The notes under the pieces: model-generated
What the model saw: the letters and a program-made list of their open reading frames with translations, nothing else
Databases searched by the model: none
What the model was told of the DNA's origin: nothing
Made by a program: the position numbers and the translations under genes
In this document: positions 14,822-23,697 of the stretch, in pieces
Numbering within the stretch: position 1 is the first letter of the stretch
Layout of the letters: each line of letters opens with the position of its first letter
Assembly: GCA_943330705.2 (NCBI GenBank)
Contig: CALQIT020000018.1
Span: 1-41,064 of the forward strand
Direction of reading: 5' to 3'
Origin: Streptomyces griseus
Lineage (GTDB): Bacteria > Bdellovibrionota > Bdellovibrionia > Bdellovibrionales > Bdellovibrionaceae
DNA: 41,064 bases

Positions 14822-14868
14822 TTGCCTATTTGACTCATCCCCAAAATTTTGGGACAAATGAGAGGCAA
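14822..14868 (+). promoter_or_regulatory. dyad element upstream of the complex I operon
   Basis: A perfect 14-bp palindrome CCCAAAATTTTGGG (14840-14853) is nested in outer pairs TTGCCT/AGGCAA and CTCAT/ATGAG. It ends 26 bases before the nuoB start. It may be an operator or an RNA hairpin in the leader. The rest of the 275-base gap shows no convincing promoter. Confidence 0.5.
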
Positions 14869-14894
14869 TTGAAAATCAGGACAGGGGATCTTTT

Positions 14895-15464
14895 ATGGCA
14901 CAGACATTATCTGGCAGCACGACTCCAGCCAACGCTTTGGGTTCGCAAACGGTCGATGACCTGTCGCGATCATTTGCGCTAACCACAAGGCTTGATTCGA
15001 TCATTGCCTGGGGAAGGAAAAATGCCCTGTGGCCAATGCCTTTTGGCACTGCTTGCTGTGGTATTGAGCTAATGTCAGTGATGGGGCCAAAATATGATTT
15101 GGCACGTTTCGGAGCTGAGGTCGTTCGTTTTTCCCCACGCCAATCTGACCTGTTGGTTGTCGCCGGTACAATCACAGAAAAAATGGCGCCAATTCTAATT
15201 CGTCTTTATCGCCAGATGCTTGAGCCTAAATATGTTCTTTCGATGGGCGCCTGTGCCAGTTCAGGCGGATTTTACCGCGCTTATCATGTGCTGCAAGGCT
15301 GCGATAAGGTGATTCCAGTGGATGTCTATATTCCCGGTTGCCCGCCAACCCCCGAGGCCGTGCTTGACGGAGTTATGACATTGCAAAAAATGATTGCCTC
15401 TGGCCAACCTCGGCCTTGGCGTGACAACTGGAAACCACCATATGAAACGGGCGGGATTGTTTAA
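14895..15464 (+). CDS. nuoB: NADH-quinone oxidoreductase subunit B
   Basis: 189-residue complex I subunit carrying the N2 [4Fe-4S] cluster that passes electrons to quinone at the membrane interface. Cluster ligands are C54, C55 (GTACCGIE), C120 (GACASSGG) and C149 (PGCPP), all present. AGGGGA is well placed before the ATG. First gene of the cluster; nuoA, normally upstream, is absent and the preceding genes run the other way. Two bases separate it from nuoCD. Confidence 0.97.
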   Translation: MAQTLSGSTTPANALGSQTVDDLSRSFALTTRLDSIIAWGRKNALWPMPFGTACCGIELMSVMGPKYDLARFGAEVVRFSPRQSDLLVVAGTITEKMAPILIRLYRQMLEPKYVLSMGACASSGGFYRAYHVLQGCDKVIPVDVYIPGCPPTPEAVLDGVMTLQKMIASGQPRPWRDNWKPPYETGGIV

Positions 15465-15466
15465 TT

Positions 15467-17149
15467 ATGAGTAAAATCGAATTTTTAAAAACCGAGCTCG
15501 CAAAAAAATTCAATACTAACTTATTCCAATTTTCCCATGCGTTCGGTGACGATGTCTTGGTGGTGTCTAAGGATGACATTATTCCGGTTCTAAGCTTTTT
15601 GAAAGAATCAGGCCGCTTTGACTTTTTGATGGATGTTTGTGGCGCACACTATCCCGACCGAGAAAAATCATTCGAAGTCATTTACCATTTGTTTTCGTCT
15701 AAGGATGCGGCCCGCTTGCGCATTAAGGTACAGCTTGGCGAAGCCGAAAGTATTCCAACTGCCATTCGAGTTTGGAAAGGTGCTGATTGGTTCGAACGTG
15801 AGGCCTATGACATGTTTGGCATTCGCTTCAGTGGCCATCCCAACCTGCGTAAGATTTTGACCCATCATCAATTCGTTGGCCATCCTTTGCGCAAAGATTA
15901 TGAAGCCGATCGCCAGCAGCACTTGACAGAAAGTTTACCGATCCATTTTGACAATGAAGAAGGTATCGACGGCAGTGTTTTAAATGACAAATATCTACCA
16001 CTCAATGTCGGTCCATCTCATCCGGCCACACATGGAACCTTGCGAATCATGGTCGAGCTTGATGGGGAAGCAGTCACTCGTTCGCATGTCGAAATTGGCT
16101 ATTTGCATCGCTGCTTCGAAAAAATGGCAGAGACCCATCCTTATAATCAGGTTATCCCTTACACCGATCGATTAAATTACTGTTCGGCGCCGATGAATAA
16201 TGTGGGTTACTGCAAAGCTGTCGAGCGTCTTTTGGGAGTTGAAATTCCGCCAAAGGCCCAGGCCATGCGGGTTATCCTTTGTGAGCTTTCGCGAATTATT
16301 GACCATACCGTTTCTGTTGGTACCGGTGGGGTCGACTTGGGTGCCTTGACTGCCTTTTTTCATCTCTTTACCTACCGTGAAAAAGTTTATTCACTTTTTG
16401 AAAAACTTTGCGGTGCTCGATTGACAGTTTCAATGACCCGGGTCGGAGGCATGGCTCAGGACGCGCCCGAAGGTTGGTTTGACGATGTTCTGGCATTTTG
16501 TAAAGAAATGCGAGCCGGCGTCGATGAGATTTCGAAACTGATGCTTGATAATAAAATTTTTATCAAACGAACCCAAGGTGTCGCACCAGTTGCCCCTGCC
16601 GAGGCGATTCAATGGGGCTACACCGGTCCCTTGCTAAGGGCTTGCGGAGTCGGTCTAGATATCCGCAAGATTTCGCCGTATTATGGCTATGATGCTTTAG
16701 ATTTTGAAGTTCCGGTCGGTACAAACGGCGATATTTATGATCGCTATTTAGTGCGAATTGAAGAAATGCGTCAAAGCATCCGAATCATCGAACAGGTTTG
16801 CCGAAATGTGCCAGGCGGAGATTTCACGATTCGCGATAAAAGTATCGTTTTGCCAGATAAAAAGGATGTCTACGGAAATATTGAGGGCCTAATGAATCAC
16901 TTTATGTTGGTGATTAAGGGACTTCGTCCGCCACCCGGTGAAGTCTATGATGCGACGGAAGCCGCAAACGGGGAACTCGGTTTTTACTTGGTCAGTGATG
17001 GCAGTGCGAATCCATATCGATTGAAGGTTCGTCCTCCATGTTTTGCAATTTATCAGTCGTTTTCCTCAGTCGTAAAAGGCTGGCAGTTGGCCGATGCCAT
17101 TGCAACCGTTGCGAGTATGAATGTAATTGCTGGTGAGTTGGACAGATAA
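15467..17149 (+). CDS. nuoCD: NADH-quinone oxidoreductase fused subunits C and D
   Basis: 560-residue fusion. NuoC part about 1-160 with the 30-kDa signature (WFEREAYDMFGIRFSGHP, 108-125). NuoD part from about 177, with LNVGPSHPATHG (179-190) and EIGYLHRCFEKMAE, the 49-kDa signature that lines the quinone site. Comparable to E. coli NuoCD (about 600). Peripheral arm of complex I, with NuoB. The fusion is a known arrangement in some lineages; here the linker is short. Confidence 0.96.
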   Translation: MSKIEFLKTELAKKFNTNLFQFSHAFGDDVLVVSKDDIIPVLSFLKESGRFDFLMDVCGAHYPDREKSFEVIYHLFSSKDAARLRIKVQLGEAESIPTAIRVWKGADWFEREAYDMFGIRFSGHPNLRKILTHHQFVGHPLRKDYEADRQQHLTESLPIHFDNEEGIDGSVLNDKYLPLNVGPSHPATHGTLRIMVELDGEAVTRSHVEIGYLHRCFEKMAETHPYNQVIPYTDRLNYCSAPMNNVGYCKAVERLLGVEIPPKAQAMRVILCELSRIIDHTVSVGTGGVDLGALTAFFHLFTYREKVYSLFEKLCGARLTVSMTRVGGMAQDAPEGWFDDVLAFCKEMRAGVDEISKLMLDNKIFIKRTQGVAPVAPAEAIQWGYTGPLLRACGVGLDIRKISPYYGYDALDFEVPVGTNGDIYDRYLVRIEEMRQSIRIIEQVCRNVPGGDFTIRDKSIVLPDKKDVYGNIEGLMNHFMLVIKGLRPPPGEVYDATEAANGELGFYLVSDGSANPYRLKVRPPCFAIYQSFSSVVKGWQLADAIATVASMNVIAGELDR

Positions 17150-17164
17150 TCGGGAGTTGAAAAA

Positions 17165-17638
17165 ATGTTCGAATTGTCTAAAGAGGGTATTGAAAAAATT
17201 AAAACAGAGCTGACTCGCTATGAAGTCAAAGAGTCCGCAATTATTCCGGCTCTTTACATTGCGCAAAAAGAAAACAACGGCTGGGTCAGCGATGCGGTTA
17301 TTCATTCTTTAAGCAAAGTGATGGGCTTGGCAGAAAGTCGGATCACCGAAGTGTTTAAGTTTTACACCATGTTCAACCAAAAGCCGGTTGGAAAATACCA
17401 CGTTCAAGTATGCACAAATATTTCTTGTGCGCTGAATGGGGGCCGCGAAATGGGCCGGCACATCTGCAAAGAGTTGGGCGTCGACTATGGACAGGTTACT
17501 GAAGATGGGAAATTTACCGTCGATCATGTTGAATGCCTGGGTTCTTGTGGGACTGCACCTATGATGCAAATCAATGAAGATTATCATGAAAACTTAACCC
17601 CAGAATCAGCCATGACAGTTTTGCGAGGTCTCAAATAA
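17165..17638 (+). CDS. nuoE: NADH-quinone oxidoreductase subunit E
   Basis: 157-residue thioredoxin-like subunit with the N1a [2Fe-2S] cluster: C83 and C88 (VCTNISC), C124 and C128 (VECLGSC). N-terminal helical bundle with ALYIAQKENNGWVS. Part of the NADH-dehydrogenase module with NuoF. GGGAG precedes the ATG. Its stop overlaps the nuoF start by one base. Confidence 0.96.
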   Translation: MFELSKEGIEKIKTELTRYEVKESAIIPALYIAQKENNGWVSDAVIHSLSKVMGLAESRITEVFKFYTMFNQKPVGKYHVQVCTNISCALNGGREMGRHICKELGVDYGQVTEDGKFTVDHVECLGSCGTAPMMQINEDYHENLTPESAMTVLRGLK

Positions 17639-18927
17639 TGGAAACGAAACTGCTAACTGAGCATTATGAAAAAGATGACTATCGAACGCTGGATGGTTAC
17701 CAGAAAACGGGCGGCTACCAGGTCTTAAAAAAAGCGCTGCAAATGAAGCCCGAGCAGATCGTCGAAGAGGTCAAGGCCTCTGGACTTCGCGGCCGCGGCG
17801 GCGCCGGTTTTCCGACGGGGACCAAATGGAGTTTTTTACCGAAGAACAGCGAGCCCCGCTATTTGCTTTGCAATGCCGATGAGGGCGAGCCCGGGACCTT
17901 CAAGGACCGGCTGATGATGGAGCGAGCCCCGCACCAATTGATTGAAGGAATGATCATTTCTGGTTTTGCCATTGGCTCGAAAAAATCCTACATCTACGTT
18001 CGTGGTGAGTATCACTATCCAATTGCAGTTCTGCGCAAAGCAGTGAAAGAAGCCTACGACGCTAAGCTTTTAGGTAAGAACATTCTTGGCAGCGGTTTTG
18101 ACTTTGATTTGGACGTTTATTCAGGGGCCGGAGCCTATATTTGTGGTGAAGAAACAGGGATGATTTCCTCGTTAGAGGGACTAAAAGGACAGCCGAAGTT
18201 AAAGCCGCCGTTTCCTGCGGTTCAAGGTTATTTACGCAAACCTACAATTGTAAACAACGTTGAAACACTGGCTGCCGTTGTGCCCATTCTTCGCGACGGA
18301 GCTGCTGCATATAAAAAATTTGGTACTGAAAAGTCAGCTGGAACAAAACTATTTTCCCTGAGCGGAAATATTATTCGACCTGGAAATTACGAAGTAAATC
18401 TTGGTTATCCGCTTATGGATTTGGTTAATAAGCTTGGGGGCGGTGTTCGACCGGGTCGCAAGTTGAAAGCCGTTATTCCCGGAGGCTCTTCCGCACCGGT
18501 TCTAACCGCTGCAGAGTGTGAGAAAGCGACCATGGATTATGAATGTCTAGCCCAGATGGGTTCTATGCTTGGATCTGGCGCGGTCATCGTGATTGATGAT
18601 TCGCAGTGCATGGTTGATATGCTGGGTGTATTGACGCATTTCTATCATCACGAATCCTGCGGTCAGTGCACCCCGTGTCGCGAAGGCACAGGATGGCTGA
18701 ATAAGATTGTTCTTTCAATTTTGGAAGGACGTGGTCGCTTGCAGGACATTGAGCTTCTTGAGCGAGTCGCTGAGAATATGAAGGGGCGCACGATTTGCGC
18801 ACTTTCTGACGCTGCGGCCTTACCTGTTTTAAGTTTTATAACTAAATTTCGCGATGAATTCGAGTTCTATGTGCGGGAAGGTCGCTCAAAAGTAAGAGGT
18901 ACGACGTATGCCGAAATGCACCATTAA
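17638..18927 (+). CDS. nuoF: NADH-quinone oxidoreductase subunit F
   Basis: 429-residue flavoprotein that oxidises NADH. NADH/FMN-binding glycine-rich loop LRGRGGAGFPTG (50-61), GAYICGEETGMISSLEG for FMN contacts, and ESCGQCTPCREG plus a later GRTICAL supplying the N3 [4Fe-4S] ligands. Full length for the family. It overlaps nuoG by 20 bases. Confidence 0.97.
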   Translation: METKLLTEHYEKDDYRTLDGYQKTGGYQVLKKALQMKPEQIVEEVKASGLRGRGGAGFPTGTKWSFLPKNSEPRYLLCNADEGEPGTFKDRLMMERAPHQLIEGMIISGFAIGSKKSYIYVRGEYHYPIAVLRKAVKEAYDAKLLGKNILGSGFDFDLDVYSGAGAYICGEETGMISSLEGLKGQPKLKPPFPAVQGYLRKPTIVNNVETLAAVVPILRDGAAAYKKFGTEKSAGTKLFSLSGNIIRPGNYEVNLGYPLMDLVNKLGGGVRPGRKLKAVIPGGSSAPVLTAAECEKATMDYECLAQMGSMLGSGAVIVIDDSQCMVDMLGVLTHFYHHESCGQCTPCREGTGWLNKIVLSILEGRGRLQDIELLERVAENMKGRTICALSDAAALPVLSFITKFRDEFEFYVREGRSKVRGTTYAEMHH

Positions 18928-20485
18928 TGGTAAAGAATTAGAAGTTAAACCGGGCACGACGATTATTGAGGCCATGTATAGCAATGAACAAAGGATTGCC
19001 CACTACTGTTGGCATCCGGGGCTAAAAGTAGCCGGAGTTTGTCGCCTGTGTATGGTTGAGATCGAAGGCAACCCACGATTACAAATCGCCTGCAACACAG
19101 TCCTTACTGAAGGTATGAAAGTTAATAATACTTCTGCCAAAGTGAAAGATGCCGCGAAGTGGGGTTTAGATTTCCATTTGATAAATCACCCTTTAGACTG
19201 TCCGGTCTGTGATCAGGCGGGTGAATGCGGATTGCAAGAACAATACATGGAATTCGGTAAGTACGATCCTGAGATGGCTGAACCCAAGGTCAAAAAACAC
19301 AAAGTTGTTGATTTGGGTCCGACCGTGGTTTTGGACACTGAACGCTGTATTCTTTGCTCTCGCTGCGTTCGCTTTACCAGCGATGTCAGCAAGACGGAAG
19401 AGCTCGGAATTTTTAACCGTGGTGATCGTTCTGAGATCGGAACTTTCGACGGGAAAGAATTAGATAACAAATATTCATTAAATACAGTGGACATCTGTCC
19501 GGTGGGTGCCTTGACCTCGAAGGATTTTCGCTTTCGCCAAAGGGTCTGGTATCTAAAGGATGCAAAGACCGTATGTAACGGATGCAGCACCGGATGCAGC
19601 GTTAAAACATACTTTAACAAAGAGGGCTTCTTTCGCGTTAAGCCAGCCTTTAACGAGGCCGTGAATGGCTACTGGATGTGTGACGACGGTCGTGACATCT
19701 ACAAGTTTGCCAATCGTGAGCATCGCTATTTGAAGGCGCGCAAAAAAACTCACAGCGGCTGGGAAGATGTTTTGCCGGGGGCCGCGGCTAAAGAAGCAGC
19801 AGCTGTCTTGAAAGCGGCGGGAAATTCTGCGGCTCTGGTGTTGACGGGGCAATATACGACGGAAGAATACGAATCCATCGTGGCTAATTTTGTAAATGAA
19901 GTAAAAACAAAAAATATTTTCCATTGGGATAATAATCCAGCATCGGCCGATGACTTTGACGGTATTTTAATTCGTGGAGACAAAAACCCGAATACCGCAG
20001 GCTTAAAAAAGATTCTGAATAAATATGGAATTACGGCGCAGTGGGGGAACTTAGTTTCTGGAATCAGTTCAGGGGCGATTAAAACGGTCGTCGTTGCTGG
20101 GCCAGAAATTCAAGCGGCCTACCCTGACTTCAAAGTTCGGGTTCAAGAAATCAGTCCGGCTCAGAATGTAATTTGGCTGCAATCTGCAAAAAATCCAGCG
20201 CTCGAAGAGCTAGGCGTTGGTGCCTTAATTGTACCGATGAAGTCCTACGTCGAAAAAGATGGAAGCTTTATCAACTATTCTGGTCTTGAGCAGAAGTTTA
20301 AAAAAGTTACAACGGTTGTGTCAGAGTCTTTGACTCTAGCCGAAGCCGGTTTGTTACTTTGTGGGCAGCCCCTGATGCTCAGGCCGGATAGCAATTTATT
20401 CGTAGATTCGAATCGTCAGGCAGACCGCGTGACGAAAGAAGCGGGAAAAAAGAATGAGTTTGTCTTCAGAAGGGGAACTCTATGA
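18908..20485 (+). CDS. nuoG: NADH-quinone oxidoreductase subunit G, short form
   Basis: 525-residue iron-sulphur subunit. N-terminal [2Fe-2S] with C34, C45, C48 and C62. Next come HPLDCPVCDQAGECGLQ (the His-Cys N5 type site), CILCSRCVRF with the distal DICPVGAL cysteine, and a further C-x2-C-x3-C set (VCNGCSTGCS) like the bound form of the molybdopterin-oxidoreductase N7 site. The C-terminal domain is shorter than in E. coli NuoG (about 900), a length seen in many other phyla. It overlaps nuoI by ATGA; no nuoH lies between. Confidence 0.95.
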   Translation: MPKCTINGKELEVKPGTTIIEAMYSNEQRIAHYCWHPGLKVAGVCRLCMVEIEGNPRLQIACNTVLTEGMKVNNTSAKVKDAAKWGLDFHLINHPLDCPVCDQAGECGLQEQYMEFGKYDPEMAEPKVKKHKVVDLGPTVVLDTERCILCSRCVRFTSDVSKTEELGIFNRGDRSEIGTFDGKELDNKYSLNTVDICPVGALTSKDFRFRQRVWYLKDAKTVCNGCSTGCSVKTYFNKEGFFRVKPAFNEAVNGYWMCDDGRDIYKFANREHRYLKARKKTHSGWEDVLPGAAAKEAAAVLKAAGNSAALVLTGQYTTEEYESIVANFVNEVKTKNIFHWDNNPASADDFDGILIRGDKNPNTAGLKKILNKYGITAQWGNLVSGISSGAIKTVVVAGPEIQAAYPDFKVRVQEISPAQNVIWLQSAKNPALEELGVGALIVPMKSYVEKDGSFINYSGLEQKFKKVTTVVSESLTLAEAGLLLCGQPLMLRPDSNLFVDSNRQADRVTKEAGKKNEFVFRRGTL

Positions 20486-21009
20486 GTCTGGTGCAGAAAA
20501 ACACTTCAGAAGCGTCCAAGTGGTATTTGCCAGGAATTCTGGGTGGGTTGACGATTACAGGAAAGCATATGTTAAAAAATCTTTTTAACAGAAAGCAAAT
20601 GATCACCCTGAACTACCCAGAAGAAAAGTATGAGTACTCGCCACGGTTTAAGGGCAACCACGTTTTGACGGTAAAAAAAGATGGGTCATTACGCTGCACA
20701 GCCTGCATGCTTTGTGCAACTAACTGTCCTGCCGAGTGCATTACAATTTTGGCGGCCGAGCACGAGGATCCAACCGTTGAAAAGTATCCGATTAAATACG
20801 AGATTGATATTCTTCGCTGCGTATTCTGTGGTTTTTGCGAAGAAGCCTGTCCAGTAGATGCGGTTCGCATGGGTCCAGAATGGCAAACACCGGCCATCAA
20901 TGGCGGAAATTTTCAGTATGGAATTGAATATTTGGCCTATCGCCCTCAGTTAAAGGGCGGGATATTGACTGTCGTTGACGACGAGGAACGACATAAGTCG
21001 GGCATTTAA
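20482..21009 (+). CDS. nuoI: NADH-quinone oxidoreductase subunit I
   Basis: 175-residue ferredoxin-like subunit with two [4Fe-4S] clusters (N6a, N6b): CTACMLCATNCPAEC and CVFCGFCEEACPVD. The N-terminus has a hydrophobic helix for membrane association (KWYLPGILGGLTITGKHML). Last gene of the cluster, followed by a terminator. Complex I membrane subunits H, A and J-N must be encoded elsewhere. Confidence 0.96.
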   Translation: MSLVQKNTSEASKWYLPGILGGLTITGKHMLKNLFNRKQMITLNYPEEKYEYSPRFKGNHVLTVKKDGSLRCTACMLCATNCPAECITILAAEHEDPTVEKYPIKYEIDILRCVFCGFCEEACPVDAVRMGPEWQTPAINGGNFQYGIEYLAYRPQLKGGILTVVDDEERHKSGI

Positions 21010-21043
21010 AACTGTGGTCAAGGACATCGCCTAGCATGTAGAT

Positions 21044-21077
21044 GAAGGCTCGACAAACGAAGGGCTTTCTTTTTTTT
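21044..21077 (+). terminator. intrinsic terminator of the nuo operon
   Basis: GAAGGCTC and GGGCTTTC pair (8 bp including two G-T) around a 10-base loop, followed by eight T. It confirms that the operon ends after nuoI. Confidence 0.8.
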
Positions 21078-21131
21078 CCTATTTGGGCATTCAGACAATT
21101 TTGTTCTATACCGATATAATTGCTGAAACCT

Positions 21132-22022
21132 ATGAGAATCGGCATCATTGTAATTTTATTATTTGTTTCATTTTTTTTGGCAGAGTCCTTCGGCCAAAAG
21201 GAAATCATCAGTGGTGTTGGCTCGGTAGTGCAACTGAAGTCAGGCCAGGCTTATTTGGCTGTCCCAAAAACTACTGGTACTGAGTTTCCAGCGGTAATTA
21301 TCATTCCTGATTCTGCAGGGTTGAATCCTTACTACGTAGCCGAAGCCGACGCCTTTGCTGAGTTGGGAATTCTTGCCATTGCCATTGATTTCAATCATGG
21401 AAAGTACGCAAAAAATGAAATGGATCTTTTAAAACTTTCAGGTTCATTAAGCCCTAACTATTTAACAATGGTCATAAAGGCTGCTTTTGATTTGTTAAAA
21501 GTGCGCAAGGACATAAAGGCCGGCACTACCGCCCTTGTCGGCTATGGGCTGCCCGGTCAGGCGGCCCTAAAGCTAATGCTGGGACAAGAGTTCAAGGGTG
21601 CGGTTTTTATTGGCTCGCCACCAGTCATGGATTCGAAAGAGCTTCTGGGAATCCGCGGAGCACTGACTTTTATTTACGGAGAACAAGTATCTGAAATCCC
21701 AAGGTCACTTGCTTTAGATTTTGAAAAAATGCTAACGACGGTTCGCATTCAGGCAGAGACCAAATTTATCAAGACCGATCGGCGTCGCTGGTGGGACTAC
21801 TCACTGAAAGAATCCTATGAATTGAAGTCCGGAACGGCAACCCGCCAGTTGGTTGTTGGAACCATCTCCAAACTTCTGGTTCCGGGTCGTTCGCTCGAGA
21901 TCTTGGCACCACAAGAACACGTCGCACCGCCTATAACCACGGTTATTCCCCAAGTGGATCATGCGCCGGCACCTCTTTCGCCAACCATCACGGCACCGCC
22001 AATTTCAGCTCCCGAACAGTAG
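21132..22022 (+). CDS. dienelactone-hydrolase-like exported protein lacking the usual nucleophile
   Basis: About 296 residues with a signal sequence (IGIIVILLFVSFFLAESFG) and an alpha/beta-hydrolase domain like dienelactone hydrolase: FPAVIIIPDSAGLNPYYVAEADAFAELG, then AIAIDFNHGKYA. At the nucleophile elbow it reads VGYGLPGQ, where DLH has GxCxG and other hydrolases GxSxG. The histidine region reads FIKTDRRRWWDYS. It is probably inactive as a hydrolase or uses another residue. The C-terminus is proline-rich (about 40 residues). I prefer the ATG over a TTG 12 bases earlier; no clear RBS. Confidence 0.7.
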   Translation: MRIGIIVILLFVSFFLAESFGQKEIISGVGSVVQLKSGQAYLAVPKTTGTEFPAVIIIPDSAGLNPYYVAEADAFAELGILAIAIDFNHGKYAKNEMDLLKLSGSLSPNYLTMVIKAAFDLLKVRKDIKAGTTALVGYGLPGQAALKLMLGQEFKGAVFIGSPPVMDSKELLGIRGALTFIYGEQVSEIPRSLALDFEKMLTTVRIQAETKFIKTDRRRWWDYSLKESYELKSGTATRQLVVGTISKLLVPGRSLEILAPQEHVAPPITTVIPQVDHAPAPLSPTITAPPISAPEQ

Positions 22023-22035
22023 TGTCCGCAAAAGC

Positions 22036-22680
22036 CTACATACTGAAGCCGACAAAGACCTTGGCGTAAGTGCCACTCATATCTAAGTCCTTTGAGCCCA
22101 AAGCCGCAACGCCAGAATCGCTGACCCCTGAAAATTTGCAAGAGAGATAGCCGGCTTCCATGCCAACGACTAGACCGACAAGGCGAACTCCAGCTTCAAG
22201 GCCGATGGAGGTCGAACTCGCTGACGTCGATGAAAATGACGAAAGGTCGACACTGTTTTCTTTCACTTTGAGTTCGCCCTTGTGGCTTAGTCCAATGGAT
22301 GCAATGGGTCCCAAGAACAGCACGGTGTCGATCAAGCGATAGTATCCTACAGCTGCGGTTCGGGTCAGAGTCGAATTAAACTCCAGGCTGTTACTGGAAG
22401 CCTTCAAGCCAAGATTTTCATAACGCAGACCAAGTCCCCAGCCCATCATCGGAATGTTAAATAAAATTTCGCCGCCAACTCCATACAAGGGCGTTACAGA
22501 GGGGACGCTTGCCGTGCTACCAGTGTAAAACTGGGCTAGATCCATTTTCGTTGCGTTCAGCCCATACGTTAGCCTAGCTTCGACGACCGCCAGCGCTTGA
22601 ACTGAAAGCAAGCAAAGGCCAGAGAAAAGACCGGCGCAAAGGATAATTTTTACTGATACTTTTTTGAGAAAGGTTTTCAT
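22036..22680 (-). CDS. small outer-membrane beta-barrel protein
   Basis: 214 residues with a signal peptide (hydrophobic about 11-30, cleavage near ALA-VVEA). The mature part consists of amphipathic strands such as GWGLGLRYENLGLKA and VGYYRLIDTVLFLGPIASIG, ending in KVFVGFSM, an aromatic-rich C-terminal strand. It resembles OmpA-barrel or OmpW-like eight-stranded proteins. Serine-rich loop (DLSSFSSTSASSTS). Convergent with the preceding gene; 13 bases separate them. Confidence 0.72.
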   Translation of the reverse strand: MKTFLKKVSVKIILCAGLFSGLCLLSVQALAVVEARLTYGLNATKMDLAQFYTGSTASVPSVTPLYGVGGEILFNIPMMGWGLGLRYENLGLKASSNSLEFNSTLTRTAAVGYYRLIDTVLFLGPIASIGLSHKGELKVKENSVDLSSFSSTSASSTSIGLEAGVRLVGLVVGMEAGYLSCKFSGVSDSGVAALGSKDLDMSGTYAKVFVGFSM

Positions 22681-22710
22681 AGATCATTCCTATCGTGTAA
22701 GCTTTTGCTT

Positions 22711-23697
22711 ATGAATATTGATTTCATTTCGCCAGAAAGCTGGCAATCTCTCTGTGATCATCTCTCAGAATTGGTAAAAATATCAAAGAAAAATTCGTTA
22801 AGAGTCTACAATAGCTCGTATTCTGCATTATACGAGGTCGTCGTCGGTACGGCGCAGTTTATGTCCCACAAAAGAAGTGTTGCGGCAATTAATGGCATGA
22901 GTCCCCACATCCCTAAATTATTGCCTTATTTTTTTAAGGAAACCTACTCCGTTCAGCTGGCGAATCTTTCCCAGGTCATTTCGCCAAAAGAGTGGGTTGA
23001 CGCATTAAAAAAAGATACACTGTTCGTTGTCTTCGCTGAAGATCATCCGATTACCGGAGAGTTTTTTGAATTCGAAGAGCTTGATCAGCTATTAAATGAG
23101 AAAAAAATATATTCGATTCGAATTTCCTATAGCTCATTCTGGAAAGACATTGGTACTCGCGAGGAGCGGCACTACTCTGTCCGGGTTTGCGCTTTACAAA
23201 ATAATCTGGCTTTTGCTGTTACTGGCGAACGGTTTAAGAGCCCAAACTTAATTACTTCAGAAATTCCACACCTAGAATCCGCGCAGGTTACAACCGCATG
23301 GCAACGGGGAAAACAAGATTTTTTTGAAGACAAAGAGGCCGTCGAAAAGTTTGAATCTAAATTGCCAAGGGACTTTCTTCGCTGGCCTATGCAAGGGCCA
23401 AGGATTTATGATCGCGCTGTTATTTATCACCCGGATCTCAATGGCGAAGCCTTGCAGCAAGGAATCGCAAGGGAGCTTGGAATTCAACTTGCCCCAGTTG
23501 GGTTTGAAAAAATGCTAGAAACTACAAACCTTTGTCGTTGGCGGTCACAAAGTATTTTTTCTGAAGGTTGGTGGGAGCATTTGCCAAAGGATGAGGTCCT
23601 CAGGGGTATGCTTATTCTTGGGGTACCGCTACTTAAAGAGCCCAGACTTTTCTCTGCACTTGAAGTGGCAGCTAAACAAAGCTACTTCGAGCTCTGA
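22711..23697 (+). CDS. hypothetical protein upstream of recO
   Basis: About 328 residues, soluble, no signal peptide. It contains VVVGTAQFMSHKRSVAAING and LSQVISPKEWVDALKKDTLF, reminiscent of the large domain of fold-type I PLP enzymes, but no lysine motif can be assigned, so I do not name a function. I chose the ATG; a TTG six bases earlier is possible. No clear RBS, and only 30 bases separate it from the divergent barrel gene, so promoters must overlap. Its stop overlaps the recO start by one base, which implies coupled expression. Confidence 0.6.
   Translation: MNIDFISPESWQSLCDHLSELVKISKKNSLRVYNSSYSALYEVVVGTAQFMSHKRSVAAINGMSPHIPKLLPYFFKETYSVQLANLSQVISPKEWVDALKKDTLFVVFAEDHPITGEFFEFEELDQLLNEKKIYSIRISYSSFWKDIGTREERHYSVRVCALQNNLAFAVTGERFKSPNLITSEIPHLESAQVTTAWQRGKQDFFEDKEAVEKFESKLPRDFLRWPMQGPRIYDRAVIYHPDLNGEALQQGIARELGIQLAPVGFEKMLETTNLCRWRSQSIFSEGWWEHLPKDEVLRGMLILGVPLLKEPRLFSALEVAAKQSYFEL

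Noticed and set aside
14573-14833. 86-residue frame between the subtilase and nuoB
   Set aside because: Overlaps the subtilase 5' end in antisense, has no RBS and no family features.
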